A stretch of 7,030 nt of DNA, taken from assembly GCA_023262305.1 (NCBI GenBank), contig JALRCK010000110.1, positions 1 to 7,030 of the forward strand. The letters are read 5' to 3'. The position numbers and the translations under genes are program-made. The stretch is from Deltaproteobacteria bacterium (lineage in GTDB: Bacteria; Bdellovibrionota_C; UBA2361; OMII01). How positions within the stretch are numbered: the stretch's first letter is position 1; each line of letters opens with the position of its first letter. The notes beneath the pieces were generated by a model that had not been told where the DNA came from, did no database searches, and saw only the letters and a program-made list of their open reading frames with translations. Below are positions 1 through 6,252 of the stretch, piece by piece.

Positions 1-1466
1 ACTTCGACGCTAATCCAGCGGTCTGGTTGGTCTCGAATAGCGTCACAGGCGTTGTTTACTAGATTCAGCAGTACCTGCGTTATTTGAGAGGGTCGGCAAT
101 CAATCAGCCATGCATCAGGGATGTCAGATACCAATACCTTGATATCTTCGACCTCAAGTGTCGGCGTGGTCAGGAGAACGACTTCCTTCACTAGTTTCCT
201 GAGTGAACTGCTTTGAAAAGAATCCCGCGAGGAATCTCTTGAGAACGATTTGAGCGCGCCAACGATCGTAGACATGCGTTGAATTGATGATTCCATCTTA
301 TCGAGCTGTCCCTCAAGCATATCTAAGCTCAGCTTCTTTGATTCCTTGAGCTTCTTTAGAAGGTGACTCGTAAGAGCGAGGGTGTGAAGTGGGTTGTTGA
401 TCTCGTGTGCGACTCCTGCTGCCATCTCGCCAAGGGTCGCCATCTTTGAGGCGTTGGCGAGTCCTGCCAAGTGCTGACGGGAAGCCCGTTCCGCACGTTG
501 TCGGGCGATCGTTCCCCCAAGCTGCGCTGAGAGGAGGTCAAAAAACCTCCGCATGTTCTCGGAATCTGGGATCTCTCGCTGTGTGAAGAACTCAATCACT
601 GCGATGACAGTATCGCCGACAAAAATTGGAAGCCCCACTGCCGTGAAGTTTGACAGGTGTTGAACGGAGCCTCTTCTCAGAAACTCAGAGTTACGTCGCA
701 CATCCTTAACCCAGATTACCGTCTGCTGCTCCCACACCTGACCTGGCAAACCTTCGCCACGCGAAAACGTCATTTTCCCTGTAAGTTGCTCGAGTGCACC
801 CAGCTTGTCAGGGGCCCGATTAATGCAGACCTTGCCCGAGACAAGCTGCTCTTTGTCACGCTCTGAGACGACGTAGACATGACCGAATTCCCAATTAAGG
901 GCGGCGCACACCGATGCGATGGCGGAACGATAGACGTCCTGCTCTGACTCACACTCTTCCGAGGTAATTGATATGGCCAGGAGCAGTTTTGAGATTCGAC
1001 TTTCCCAGTCCGCTGCTGCTTTTGTCTCGCGAAGCTTTTCTTGATTTGTGAGTTGACCCTGCATGTACATCAGGAAGTCAAAGATGGGGTCGCCTAGCTC
1101 AAAATCAGCGATCGAAAGTCCGAGTCGGGAGATGTCGACGAGTTGGGTGATCAGAGGCTTCAACCAAAAGATGTATGTGGCTGGTTGAGAGTTGGTTGCC
1201 ACGATGTGCCCACGAAATCGCGTCTCGCGATTGGCTGTGTATTCCAGAATCGCAAGTTCGCCGACAAGGCTCGCAGGCTTCAGAGACGGTGAGAGGGAGC
1301 CGGGCTGAGTGATAGTAAACCGCTCTGACGCACGCTCACCAACGTGTGCGAGGGGGCATAATTTCGCCAGTGTCCGGCCAACAGTCAGGATTACGCCATC
1401 GCCGTCTGTCACGAAGGAGAAGGGGAAGAGTGCATCGAAGGCGGCTTGATCTGTTGCCAGTATCAT
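1..1466 (-). CDS. HNOBA-GAF sensor histidine kinase, partner of the adjacent H-NOX protein (3' end outside window)
   Basis: The frame is open from ATG at 1466 to the window edge (488 residues visible). Residues about 8-150 look like an HNOBA (heme-NO-binding-associated, PAS-like) domain: a short FPFSF stretch, then a DGDGVI turn and a VGRTLAKLCP segment near residues 29-38. A probable helical linker (about 130-165) leads to a GAF domain (about 165-320) with a GEGLPGQVW motif at 237-245. The kinase core follows: an H-box GVAHEINNPL with phospho-acceptor His354, then an N-box LLNLVNNACDAI with Asn472. The G-boxes lie beyond the window. The core is of the NtrB/ZraS-like class. No membrane segment is seen, so it is probably cytosolic. 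The ATG overlaps the H-NOX stop codon (ATGA), implying translational coupling. From the family, H-NOX proteins control partner kinases by direct contact, and the HNOBA domain is the probable contact site (inference). Its response regulator is not visible. Confidence 0.93.
   Translation of the reverse strand, partial: MILATDQAAFDALFPFSFVTDGDGVILTVGRTLAKLCPLAHVGERASERFTITQPGSLSPSLKPASLVGELAILEYTANRETRFRGHIVATNSQPATYIFWLKPLITQLVDISRLGLSIADFELGDPIFDFLMYMQGQLTNQEKLRETKAAADWESRISKLLLAISITSEECESEQDVYRSAIASVCAALNWEFGHVYVVSERDKEQLVSGKVCINRAPDKLGALEQLTGKMTFSRGEGLPGQVWEQQTVIWVKDVRRNSEFLRRGSVQHLSNFTAVGLPIFVGDTVIAVIEFFTQREIPDSENMRRFFDLLSAQLGGTIARQRAERASRQHLAGLANASKMATLGEMAAGVAHEINNPLHTLALTSHLLKKLKESKKLSLDMLEGQLDKMESSIQRMSTIVGALKSFSRDSSRDSFQSSSLRKLVKEVVLLTTPTLEVEDIKVLVSDIPDAWLIDCRPSQITQVLLNLVNNACDAIRDQPDRWISVE
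1463..1466 (-). other. ATGA stop/start overlap coupling H-NOX to its kinase
   Basis: On the minus strand the H-NOX frame ends in TGA (1465-1463) and the kinase frame begins with ATG (1466-1464), sharing bases as ATGA. This arrangement is typical of translational coupling and of partners made in matched amounts. No independent strong ribosome-binding site is seen before the kinase ATG. Confidence 0.92.
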
Positions 1467-2011
1467 GTGGATGTAAACGACACTTCAAACTCATCGTGAT
1501 CCGATCGCGTGCCCCTCGGAACACAGCGCACTGAAATGGACTCGTGATATTTCTCCGCGAGCCCCTCAAGAAGCCCCGTCACCATCGGGCCGAGTCCCTG
1601 ACGGTGAGAATAGTAATGAACAACTATATGATTCAGAGAGATCTCCTCAACATGAAAGCGGGGAGGTGATAGTTTCGGCATCATGACCCCCATGTGCGCG
1701 TGCATGAGGTTAAGATTCCGCAAGCATGATCTAAAATCCGTTCCAAAAAGGGTCATGATTTCGCCGTACCCTTGAGAGGCGGTGTAGGTGATCCAGTGCC
1801 TCCCATATCTTCGAAGAACCTCGTCCTGGGAGAGGTCAAAACGTTTTGATACGAGCTCTACGAGCTTGTAGGTGAGGGAATCGTCGTATGGGCACAACGG
1901 CTCAAACCCTCCAGGTTCGATGTCGAGGTCGTTGCTAATCGAACCCCAAGCATCAGCCCCTCCCATGCTGACCACCATGTCGCGAATCCCGTCATTTATC
2001 ATTCCGTACAT
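1463..2011 (-). CDS. Stand-alone H-NOX (heme-NO/O2-binding) sensor protein
   Basis: This 182-residue protein has the usual length and order of a bacterial H-NOX domain. It starts with the family-typical MYGMIN. The proximal heme ligand is His104, in NLMHAHMG. A PKLSPPRF segment carries the conserved heme-bending proline (Pro117). The Y-x-S-x-R motif that binds the heme carboxylates is Tyr133, Ser135, Arg137. Aligned by eye with Thermoanaerobacter H-NOX (H102, P115, Y131, S133, R135), the position of the O2-stabilising distal Tyr140 is Pro142, as in NO-selective cyanobacterial and guanylate-cyclase-type members. I infer NO (and perhaps CO) sensing rather than stable O2 binding. The cysteines (40, 96, 163) do not obviously match the zinc site of Shewanella-type proteins. 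Translation probably starts at ATG 2011, with GAGG five bases upstream. The gene overlaps the downstream HNOBA kinase by ATGA, so the two form an operon. A palindromic operator candidate lies about 140 bp upstream. Confidence 0.95.
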   Translation of the reverse strand: MYGMINDGIRDMVVSMGGADAWGSISNDLDIEPGGFEPLCPYDDSLTYKLVELVSKRFDLSQDEVLRRYGRHWITYTASQGYGEIMTLFGTDFRSCLRNLNLMHAHMGVMMPKLSPPRFHVEEISLNHIVVHYYSHRQGLGPMVTGLLEGLAEKYHESISVRCVPRGTRSDHDEFEVSFTST

Positions 2012-2016
2012 ACAAA

Positions 2017-2020
2017 CCTC
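2017..2020 (-). promoter_or_regulatory. Ribosome-binding site of the H-NOX gene
   Basis: The minus strand reads GCGAGG, then TTTGT, then ATG. The GAGG core is five bases from the start codon and supports the start at 2011. It is the only clear Shine-Dalgarno sequence among the minus-strand genes of the window. Confidence 0.75.
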
Positions 2021-2099
2021 GCTGCGGTCGTCCCCTGGTAGTATAGGTCAAAAGGCTCATAGTTGTGTGGTAAAAATGAGAGATTTAACAACGAAAATC

Positions 2100-2110
2100 T
2101 GGTCTGACCA
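2100..2110. repeat. Short inverted repeat TGGTC-n-GACCA in the H-NOX leader
   Basis: An 11-bp inverted repeat with 5-bp arms and one central base, followed directly by a 6-bp ACCGGT palindrome at 2110-2115. If transcription starts near 2117, this lies in the first bases of the H-NOX leader, where a repressor could bind. Arms this short occur by chance, so the functional claim is weak. Confidence 0.25.
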
Positions 2111-2123
2111 CCGGTTTTACGAC

Positions 2124-2129
2124 GTTATA
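2124..2129 (-). promoter_or_regulatory. Candidate -10 element of the H-NOX operon
   Basis: The minus strand reads TATAAC, five of six matches to TATAAT, starting 19 bp after the palindromic site at 2149-2162. The implied transcription start is near 2117, giving a leader of about 105 bases and putting the palindrome centre near -38.5. This would overlap the -35 region, as expected for an activator-dependent promoter. No good -35 hexamer is seen. A second -10-like TATACT occurs closer to the gene, near 2040-2045, without a -35. Confidence 0.5.
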
Positions 2130-2130
2130 A

Positions 2131-2138
2131 GGGGGGGG
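2131..2138. repeat. Eight-base G homopolymer in the H-NOX promoter spacer
   Basis: Eight consecutive G on the plus strand (C on the minus strand) lie between the palindromic operator candidate and the -10 candidate. Tracts like this are prone to slipped-strand length change, and a change here would alter the operator to -10 distance. Whether that happens cannot be seen from one sequence. Confidence 0.7.
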
Positions 2139-2148
2139 ATGTTGGGGC

Positions 2149-2162
2149 ATGACCTAAGTCAT
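2149..2162. promoter_or_regulatory. Palindromic operator candidate (Crp/Fnr-type) upstream of the H-NOX operon
   Basis: ATGACCTAAGTCAT is a 14-bp inverted repeat with one mismatched pair. One further matching pair (C2148/G2163) extends it to 16 bp. It matches the perfect palindrome at 5463-5476 in 13 of 14 bases. The form, two 5-bp arms around four bases, is that of Crp/Fnr-family sites. TGACC-nn-GGTCA resembles, from memory, HcpR-like sites of deltaproteobacteria linked to nitrosative stress. The regulator's identity is an inference. Confidence 0.6.
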
Positions 2163-2228
2163 GTGAAAATTGGGTGTTTCAACTACAGTTTGCGTAATCC
2201 TATGCCTGACCTGTGACGAACGTGAGTG

Positions 2229-2885
2229 TTACATTAAGGCGAGCATCTCAGCTGGAGAGGAGATAAACGACTGGCATCCGGCTTCCTCCAGAGTACGTTG
2301 CGAACGGAATCCCCATAGCACCCCTAGGCAGCGCATTCCGGCTCGGTGAGCCGTAGCTACATCGATCTCCGAGTCTCCAACGAAGAGGCAATGTGCTGGT
2401 TCGACACCAAGTTTTTTGCAGATCTCTAACGTGCTGGTCGGATCCGGCTTGATGGGGCAGCCCTCGCGCTCCCCGCGAACCTCTCCAAACGGGATGGTGG
2501 GGAAGAACTCAGAAACACATACTTTAGTAAAATCATCGCGTTTATTCGACAGAACCGCCAGCGCGACCCCCCGTGCTACAAGAGTTTGAAGGAGCTCGGG
2601 AATGCCCGCATAGTAAGAGGAGGTTTCGTTCCATCGGGTTTGGTACTCGACACGATACTCATCGATGAAAGCCGCGACATCGCTCGATGAATTTCTTTCG
2701 ACTGGAAGCACCTTGCGCGCCAGGTTGTAGAGACCATCGCCGACGAGTTCCGCGTAGCGACTGACGGGGAATGTAGGGCACATCCAACGCGCCAACACCG
2801 TGTTAGAGCAGTTGGCGATGTCCGTGATCGTGTCGAGGAGGGTTCCGTCGAGGTCGAAAATAATTGCGCGCACTGCTGGGGTCAT
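2229..2885 (-). CDS. HAD-superfamily hydrolase, phosphoglycolate phosphatase-like
   Basis: A 218-residue protein with all four HAD motifs in order. Motif I is DLDGT, with nucleophile Asp11 and acid/base Asp13. Motif II is LSNK, with Ser113. Motif III is the lysine in IKPDP (Lys146). Motif IV is GDSEID (Asp171, Asp175), which binds Mg2+. A helical cap between motifs I and II (about residues 18-95) makes it a subfamily I enzyme like Gph, whose known members hydrolyse 2-phosphoglycolate. Length and layout fit Gph, but related phosphatases (beta-phosphoglucomutase-like, pyrophosphatase PpaX-like) share these motifs, so the substrate is uncertain. It is predicted to be cytosolic. It lies 55 bp downstream of the hybrid kinase on the same strand and may be cotranscribed. 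No Shine-Dalgarno sequence precedes the ATG. A TAGAAT hexamer at 2915-2920 on the minus strand could be its own -10, but no -35 supports it. Confidence 0.93.
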   Translation of the reverse strand: MTPAVRAIIFDLDGTLLDTITDIANCSNTVLARWMCPTFPVSRYAELVGDGLYNLARKVLPVERNSSSDVAAFIDEYRVEYQTRWNETSSYYAGIPELLQTLVARGVALAVLSNKRDDFTKVCVSEFFPTIPFGEVRGEREGCPIKPDPTSTLEICKKLGVEPAHCLFVGDSEIDVATAHRAGMRCLGVLWGFRSQRTLEEAGCQSFISSPAEMLALM

Positions 2886-2940
2886 GAAGAAAGTATGACA
2901 GAAGGTGAGGGGATATTCTAGCGTCGGTCATCGCTTCACA

Positions 2941-5388
2941 TTATCTCATCGTGGCATCAACGGATCGTGGAGCTGTGTCCCCTTCCTTGAGACATCCCTC
3001 CGCTAAAATCCGTTCAAGCTTCGCAACTTCAACTGGCTTGGTGAGATGATCATCGAAGCCCGCGTCATGGGCCTTGCGTTTTGTTTCCTCGCTGCCCCAT
3101 CCGGTAACGGCTACCACATAGGGCAGAGGGCTGGAGCTGGACTCCTTAATTGCTCTAGCTACCTCAAACCCACTCATGCCTGGCAGCCCGATATCGAGAA
3201 ACACCACCTCAGGATGAAACGTCGCTACCCGTTTAAGAGCTTCTAGACCTGATATCGCCACTTCAGTCGTATGTCCCATGAGCCTCGCGAGCATCGACAG
3301 GCTTTCCGCCGCATCAACATTGTCATCCACGATGAGGACTCGCCGATGTGGGTGCGCTTGTGTCTCTGGAGAGAGTGCTCCTTTATTCTCAAGAGGCACC
3401 CTCAACACACTTGGGGGTAGCGTAATCGAAAATGTTGAACCCTTTCCAATGCCCGGACTAGAGACCCCCACAGTTCCCCCATGAAGCGTCACGAGATTTC
3501 GAACCAGCGCCAATCCGATCCCTAAGCCTCCTTGAGAGCGATCAAGGGTGCGATTGATCTGACCAAAGAGTTCAAACACCTTATCCTGGAGCTCTGGAGG
3601 AATTCCAAGACCATCGTCTGAGACGCTCATTACAATTCCCTCGACCTTAACGTTGACCGTGACCGAGATTAAGCCACGGTCAGGGGTGTATTTGGCGGAG
3701 TTGTTGAGAAGGTTGCTGATTATTTGCGCAAGGCGTGTGGGATCGCATGCAATCATCACCTCTTGAGGAGGTAGGCTCACGGTAAGGTTATGGCGTCCGG
3801 CGTCGATCGCTGGTCTGCTCGATTCGACCGCCATCTCGACGATCGAGCGGATCGAGATCTCCTCGCGCTTCAGTTTGAGACGCCCCAGGGTGATTCGCGA
3901 TACGTCGAGAAGGTCATCGATGAGCCGCACCATGTGGGCGAGCTGACGCTCCATGATCCCTAACGACTGCTTCGCCGCTAATCCGCTCGGATCCCGCTTG
4001 ATGATCGCGAGTCCAGTCCTGATAGGCGCAAGAGGATTGCGCAGCTCATGCGCCAGGGTCGCGAGGAATTCGTCTTTGCGGCGGTCTTCCTCCCGTAACC
4101 GCTCACGGTTTTCGCGTTGGATCGAGATGTTGGCGTGAATTCCGATCGCCCGAATCGGGTTGCCCTGATAGTCCCGCTCGACCACACGTCCTCGATCCAA
4201 GACCCATATCCACGATCCGTTTTTGTGTTGGAGGCGGTGCTCCGTCTCAAATATGGGGGATTCCCCCTTGAGGTGTATCTCCAGGGCCGCATGCACGGCC
4301 GCTGCGTCGTCTGGATGAATCAAACGCTCCCAGCCTCGCACATGACGCTCTATCTCTTCGGGGACATACCCCAGCATGCGAGCCCACTCTCCGCCGAATT
4401 GGACCTCGCCGGAGGGGATATTCCAGTCCCAGAAACCGAGTTCGCCCGCCTCAAGAGCCAACTCAAGGCGGCGACGATCAAGGGTCATCTGCTCTCGGGC
4501 GTGTACCTCCTGGGTTGTGTCCTGAGAGGTGCCAACCAATCGGATCGGTGTTCCATGAACGTCGTAGATGATCTCACCGAGAGATCGAATCCAACGAATC
4601 TCTCCGCGTGAATTCCGCGTGCGGTGGCGTGTCTCGAAGTATCTTTCACGCTTCTGGAACGTTGAACGGAGGGTGTCGTCAATCACAGCGAGGTCTTCAG
4701 GTAACACCATCCTCCGCCATTCCTCGTACGAGGGGGTAAAAGTAGAGGGGGTGACTTCGTAGACGTCGAATTGTTGAGGGGTCCAATGGAGTTTTCCCGA
4801 TGGAATCTCCCAATCGAAAATTCCGATGCCACCCGCTTTGGTCGCAAGGTCGAGCCGGGTTTCAACGGTTCGCAATCGCTCCTCTAGGATCCTTCGCTCA
4901 AGGATGGTCGCGGCGAACTTTACCCACAGCTCGGCGTCTGCCAGGATATCTCGTGTGTCAGCTCGTGGGGATGTCTTGCTCCCTATTGCGACGCAGATAC
5001 ACCCCCACGCATGGCTGTTGCTGGGACGAATTCTCAAGGAGAGAAGAGATGCGGGGGGATGATCCCGAAAAATAGCGCATATGTCGGCATAGAGCTCATG
5101 GCTCGCCACATCTGGAATTCTTCCATCCGGTCCGAGTTTGTTCACAAGTTCCCAGATCTTGGCAGCGACCGGTTGGCGATCTTCTGTGTTGGTTGATAGA
5201 TGGTCTTTTCGAGGAGAAAAATAGATCTCCCTCACCGAGTTGTCGCTCTGGTTGGCCTTGAGGATCCAAGTTGAGGAATCGGGGATACAATCCTCTAAAA
5301 GGGCCCCCATCTGTTGCACTAAGTTGATCGTCTCAGACTTGCAGGATAGCAACTCAAGGATACGGGTTTGTGCTGAGAGGGATTCCAT
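2941..5388 (-). CDS. Soluble hybrid histidine kinase: GAF-like, PAS, PAS, HisKA, HATPase, receiver
   Basis: An 815-residue protein counted from ATG 5388. A GAF-like N-terminal region (about 2-163) and a short helical linker precede two tandem PAS_3/PAC units (about 187-297 and 316-428). These open with matching phrases, FDWEIPSGK and WDWNIPSGE, so they look duplicated. The core follows: LAHELRNPL with phospho-acceptor His447, N-box NLLNNSAKYT with Asn563, and G-boxes DDGLGI (591-596) and GLGIGLAL (621-628). A C-terminal receiver has the acidic pair Asp688/Asp689, phospho-acceptor Asp732, Thr762 and Lys784. All catalytic residues are present. No membrane segment is seen, so it senses a cytoplasmic cue, ligand unknown. 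Phosphate presumably passes from His to the internal Asp, then to an unseen Hpt protein or out as an inhibitory sink. A TTG at 5409 would add seven residues. Neither start has a Shine-Dalgarno sequence; ATG is preferred. The ATG lies 74 bp from the palindrome at 5463-5476. Confidence 0.94.
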   Translation of the reverse strand: MESLSAQTRILELLSCKSETINLVQQMGALLEDCIPDSSTWILKANQSDNSVREIYFSPRKDHLSTNTEDRQPVAAKIWELVNKLGPDGRIPDVASHELYADICAIFRDHPPASLLSLRIRPSNSHAWGCICVAIGSKTSPRADTRDILADAELWVKFAATILERRILEERLRTVETRLDLATKAGGIGIFDWEIPSGKLHWTPQQFDVYEVTPSTFTPSYEEWRRMVLPEDLAVIDDTLRSTFQKRERYFETRHRTRNSRGEIRWIRSLGEIIYDVHGTPIRLVGTSQDTTQEVHAREQMTLDRRRLELALEAGELGFWDWNIPSGEVQFGGEWARMLGYVPEEIERHVRGWERLIHPDDAAAVHAALEIHLKGESPIFETEHRLQHKNGSWIWVLDRGRVVERDYQGNPIRAIGIHANISIQRENRERLREEDRRKDEFLATLAHELRNPLAPIRTGLAIIKRDPSGLAAKQSLGIMERQLAHMVRLIDDLLDVSRITLGRLKLKREEISIRSIVEMAVESSRPAIDAGRHNLTVSLPPQEVMIACDPTRLAQIISNLLNNSAKYTPDRGLISVTVNVKVEGIVMSVSDDGLGIPPELQDKVFELFGQINRTLDRSQGGLGIGLALVRNLVTLHGGTVGVSSPGIGKGSTFSITLPPSVLRVPLENKGALSPETQAHPHRRVLIVDDNVDAAESLSMLARLMGHTTEVAISGLEALKRVATFHPEVVFLDIGLPGMSGFEVARAIKESSSSPLPYVVAVTGWGSEETKRKAHDAGFDDHLTKPVEVAKLERILAEGCLKEGDTAPRSVDATMR

Positions 5389-5462
5389 AGGCGGGTAACG
5401 CGAAGACAATGCCCGGGAGGGGGGCGTGACACCACCCTCAACTACAGGAATAAACCCAGGAT

Positions 5463-5476
5463 ATGACCTAGGTCAT
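5463..5476. promoter_or_regulatory. Perfect 14-bp palindromic operator candidate between divergent genes
   Basis: ATGACCTAGGTCAT equals its own reverse complement across all 14 bases and differs by one base from the site at 2149-2162 before the H-NOX operon. It lies between the hybrid kinase (minus strand) and the 197-residue gene (plus strand), so it could serve either. The -10-like hexamer at the same 19-bp spacing as in the H-NOX promoter points towards the plus-strand gene. The form is that of a Crp/Fnr-family site. The regulator is not in the window. Confidence 0.65.
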
Positions 5477-5495
5477 GCGAGAGAGGGTGGCGGCT

Positions 5496-5501
5496 CATAA
5501 A
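5496..5501 (+). promoter_or_regulatory. Candidate -10 element of the 197-residue gene
   Basis: CATAAA (four of six to consensus) begins 19 bp after the palindrome at 5463-5476, the same spacing as TATAAC in the H-NOX promoter. Transcription would start near 5508, giving a leader of about 130 bases with no recognised riboswitch or strong hairpin. The hexamer alone is weak; the repeated spacing is the support. Confidence 0.4.
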
Positions 5502-5624
5502 ACACTTGCACCTCCCGGCGCACCGAACCAACCCCGTCGGCATCCAAAAAATTAAGGGCATAGGGCCGAGCCTTTGGCTGCACCCGCAACCGTCCGAAAA
5601 CTACTCGGTCCATCCCATCGCCAT

Positions 5625-5630
5625 GGAGGG
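5625..5630 (+). promoter_or_regulatory. Strong ribosome-binding site that fixes the start at 5638
   Basis: GGAGGG followed by seven bases and then ATG at 5638 is a near-ideal Shine-Dalgarno arrangement. It decides against the in-frame ATG at 5623, which would overlap it, and against the far-upstream TTG at 5506, which sits almost on the inferred transcription start. Confidence 0.8.
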
Positions 5631-5637
5631 CACAATT

Positions 5638-6231
5638 ATGGAAACCGATGTAGTCGCACGCCGCGGTGGCGCCACCGCTCCCGTTCAAGGATTTGAGCAC
5701 GTGCTTCGGGGGGTTCGCCCTCCCATGTGGGGAGAGCTTCGTCCTCCGACCCCACACCGCATCGATCCAGCCGAGATAGTCGCGCTCCTCTCAGAGAGAA
5801 AAAGCCTCCCAAAGATATTTGTAGACACCCTTGATACCTTACGGGAAGAGGTCGGCGACTTTGTTGTAAACAACATGCATACCCCACAAGTCCACTACGG
5901 CTTTAACGCAAAACCCGTACAGCCTGTGGACGTTTCCCCCCTGGAGAGCCTGGTCTGGCAGACGCACGAGAAGCTTGAGAGCCTCTATCGGAGCATAGAG
6001 CCGACCGATCCCCCCGCGCTTGCCTACCGAAGCATCATCATCGACGTAAAGTCCCAGCTCAAAGGCTTCCTCCTAGATATGAAGACTAAGCAGATCGATG
6101 AGGGCCTAAACACCCTTGAGAAACCTGCCTTCCTCGCCGGGTGTATCTCCCTGGAAAACTTCCTCGGGCAGACCATTCAGAGGGTGGAGGGGGTGAGGAT
6201 GGAGGTGGGGGAAGGAGAGCTGCCGGGCTAA
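5638..6231 (+). CDS. Unrecognised 197-residue soluble protein
   Basis: I do not recognise this protein. It has no signal peptide, membrane segment or cysteine cluster (one Cys, at 169). The N-terminus (about 1-45) is rich in Pro, Gly and Arg and is probably flexible. The rest looks mostly helical: about 43-80 (IDPAEIVALLSER onwards), about 100-125, and about 128-185, which carries alternating Lys, Glu and hydrophobic residues and could form a helical bundle. The last residues (GEGELPG) are polar. The start is chosen for the strong GGAGGG at 5625-5630. The gene is divergent from the hybrid kinase and sits behind a palindrome shared with the H-NOX operon, so it may respond to the same regulator. 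A membrane-protein gene follows 21 bp later. That the frame is real is supported by its length, good ribosome-binding site and gene-like spacing. The function is unknown. Confidence 0.75.
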   Translation: METDVVARRGGATAPVQGFEHVLRGVRPPMWGELRPPTPHRIDPAEIVALLSERKSLPKIFVDTLDTLREEVGDFVVNNMHTPQVHYGFNAKPVQPVDVSPLESLVWQTHEKLESLYRSIEPTDPPALAYRSIIIDVKSQLKGFLLDMKTKQIDEGLNTLEKPAFLAGCISLENFLGQTIQRVEGVRMEVGEGELPG

Positions 6232-6252
6232 AGCCGGGACAGGCTCCTTGAC

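Noticed and set aside
2044..2050. Extra half-sites of the palindrome: TAGGTCA here, TGACCT near 2207-2212 and ATGACC near 2926-2931
   Set aside because: Each has only one good arm. The second arms match poorly, and none has a -10 element at the 19-bp spacing.
1872..2216. A 114-codon plus-strand open frame across the H-NOX start and its upstream region
   Set aside because: It runs antisense to the conserved H-NOX N-terminus and through its promoter, with no recognisable protein features.
2164..2228. Possible terminator after the HAD gene
   Set aside because: I found no stable GC-rich stem followed by a T-run on the minus strand between the HAD stop codon and the operator candidate.
4117..4611. 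A 164-codon plus-strand open frame inside the hybrid kinase gene
   Set aside because: It lies wholly antisense to conserved PAS domain coding sequence, and its translation shows no domain.
5506..5637. N-terminal extension of the 197-residue protein from TTG 5506 or ATG 5623
   Set aside because: GGAGGG at 5625-5630 is ideally placed for ATG 5638. TTG 5506 sits at the inferred transcription start and has no ribosome-binding site.
5473..5757. A 94-codon minus-strand open frame over the divergent region and the 197-residue gene
   Set aside because: It starts inside a better-supported gene with a strong ribosome-binding site and shows no known motif.
6216..6245. GC-rich repeat around the stop codon of the 197-residue gene (GCCGGGCTAAAGCCGGG)
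   Set aside because: The uninterrupted stem is only three pairs with a four-base loop and no T-run follows, so it is not a convincing terminator.
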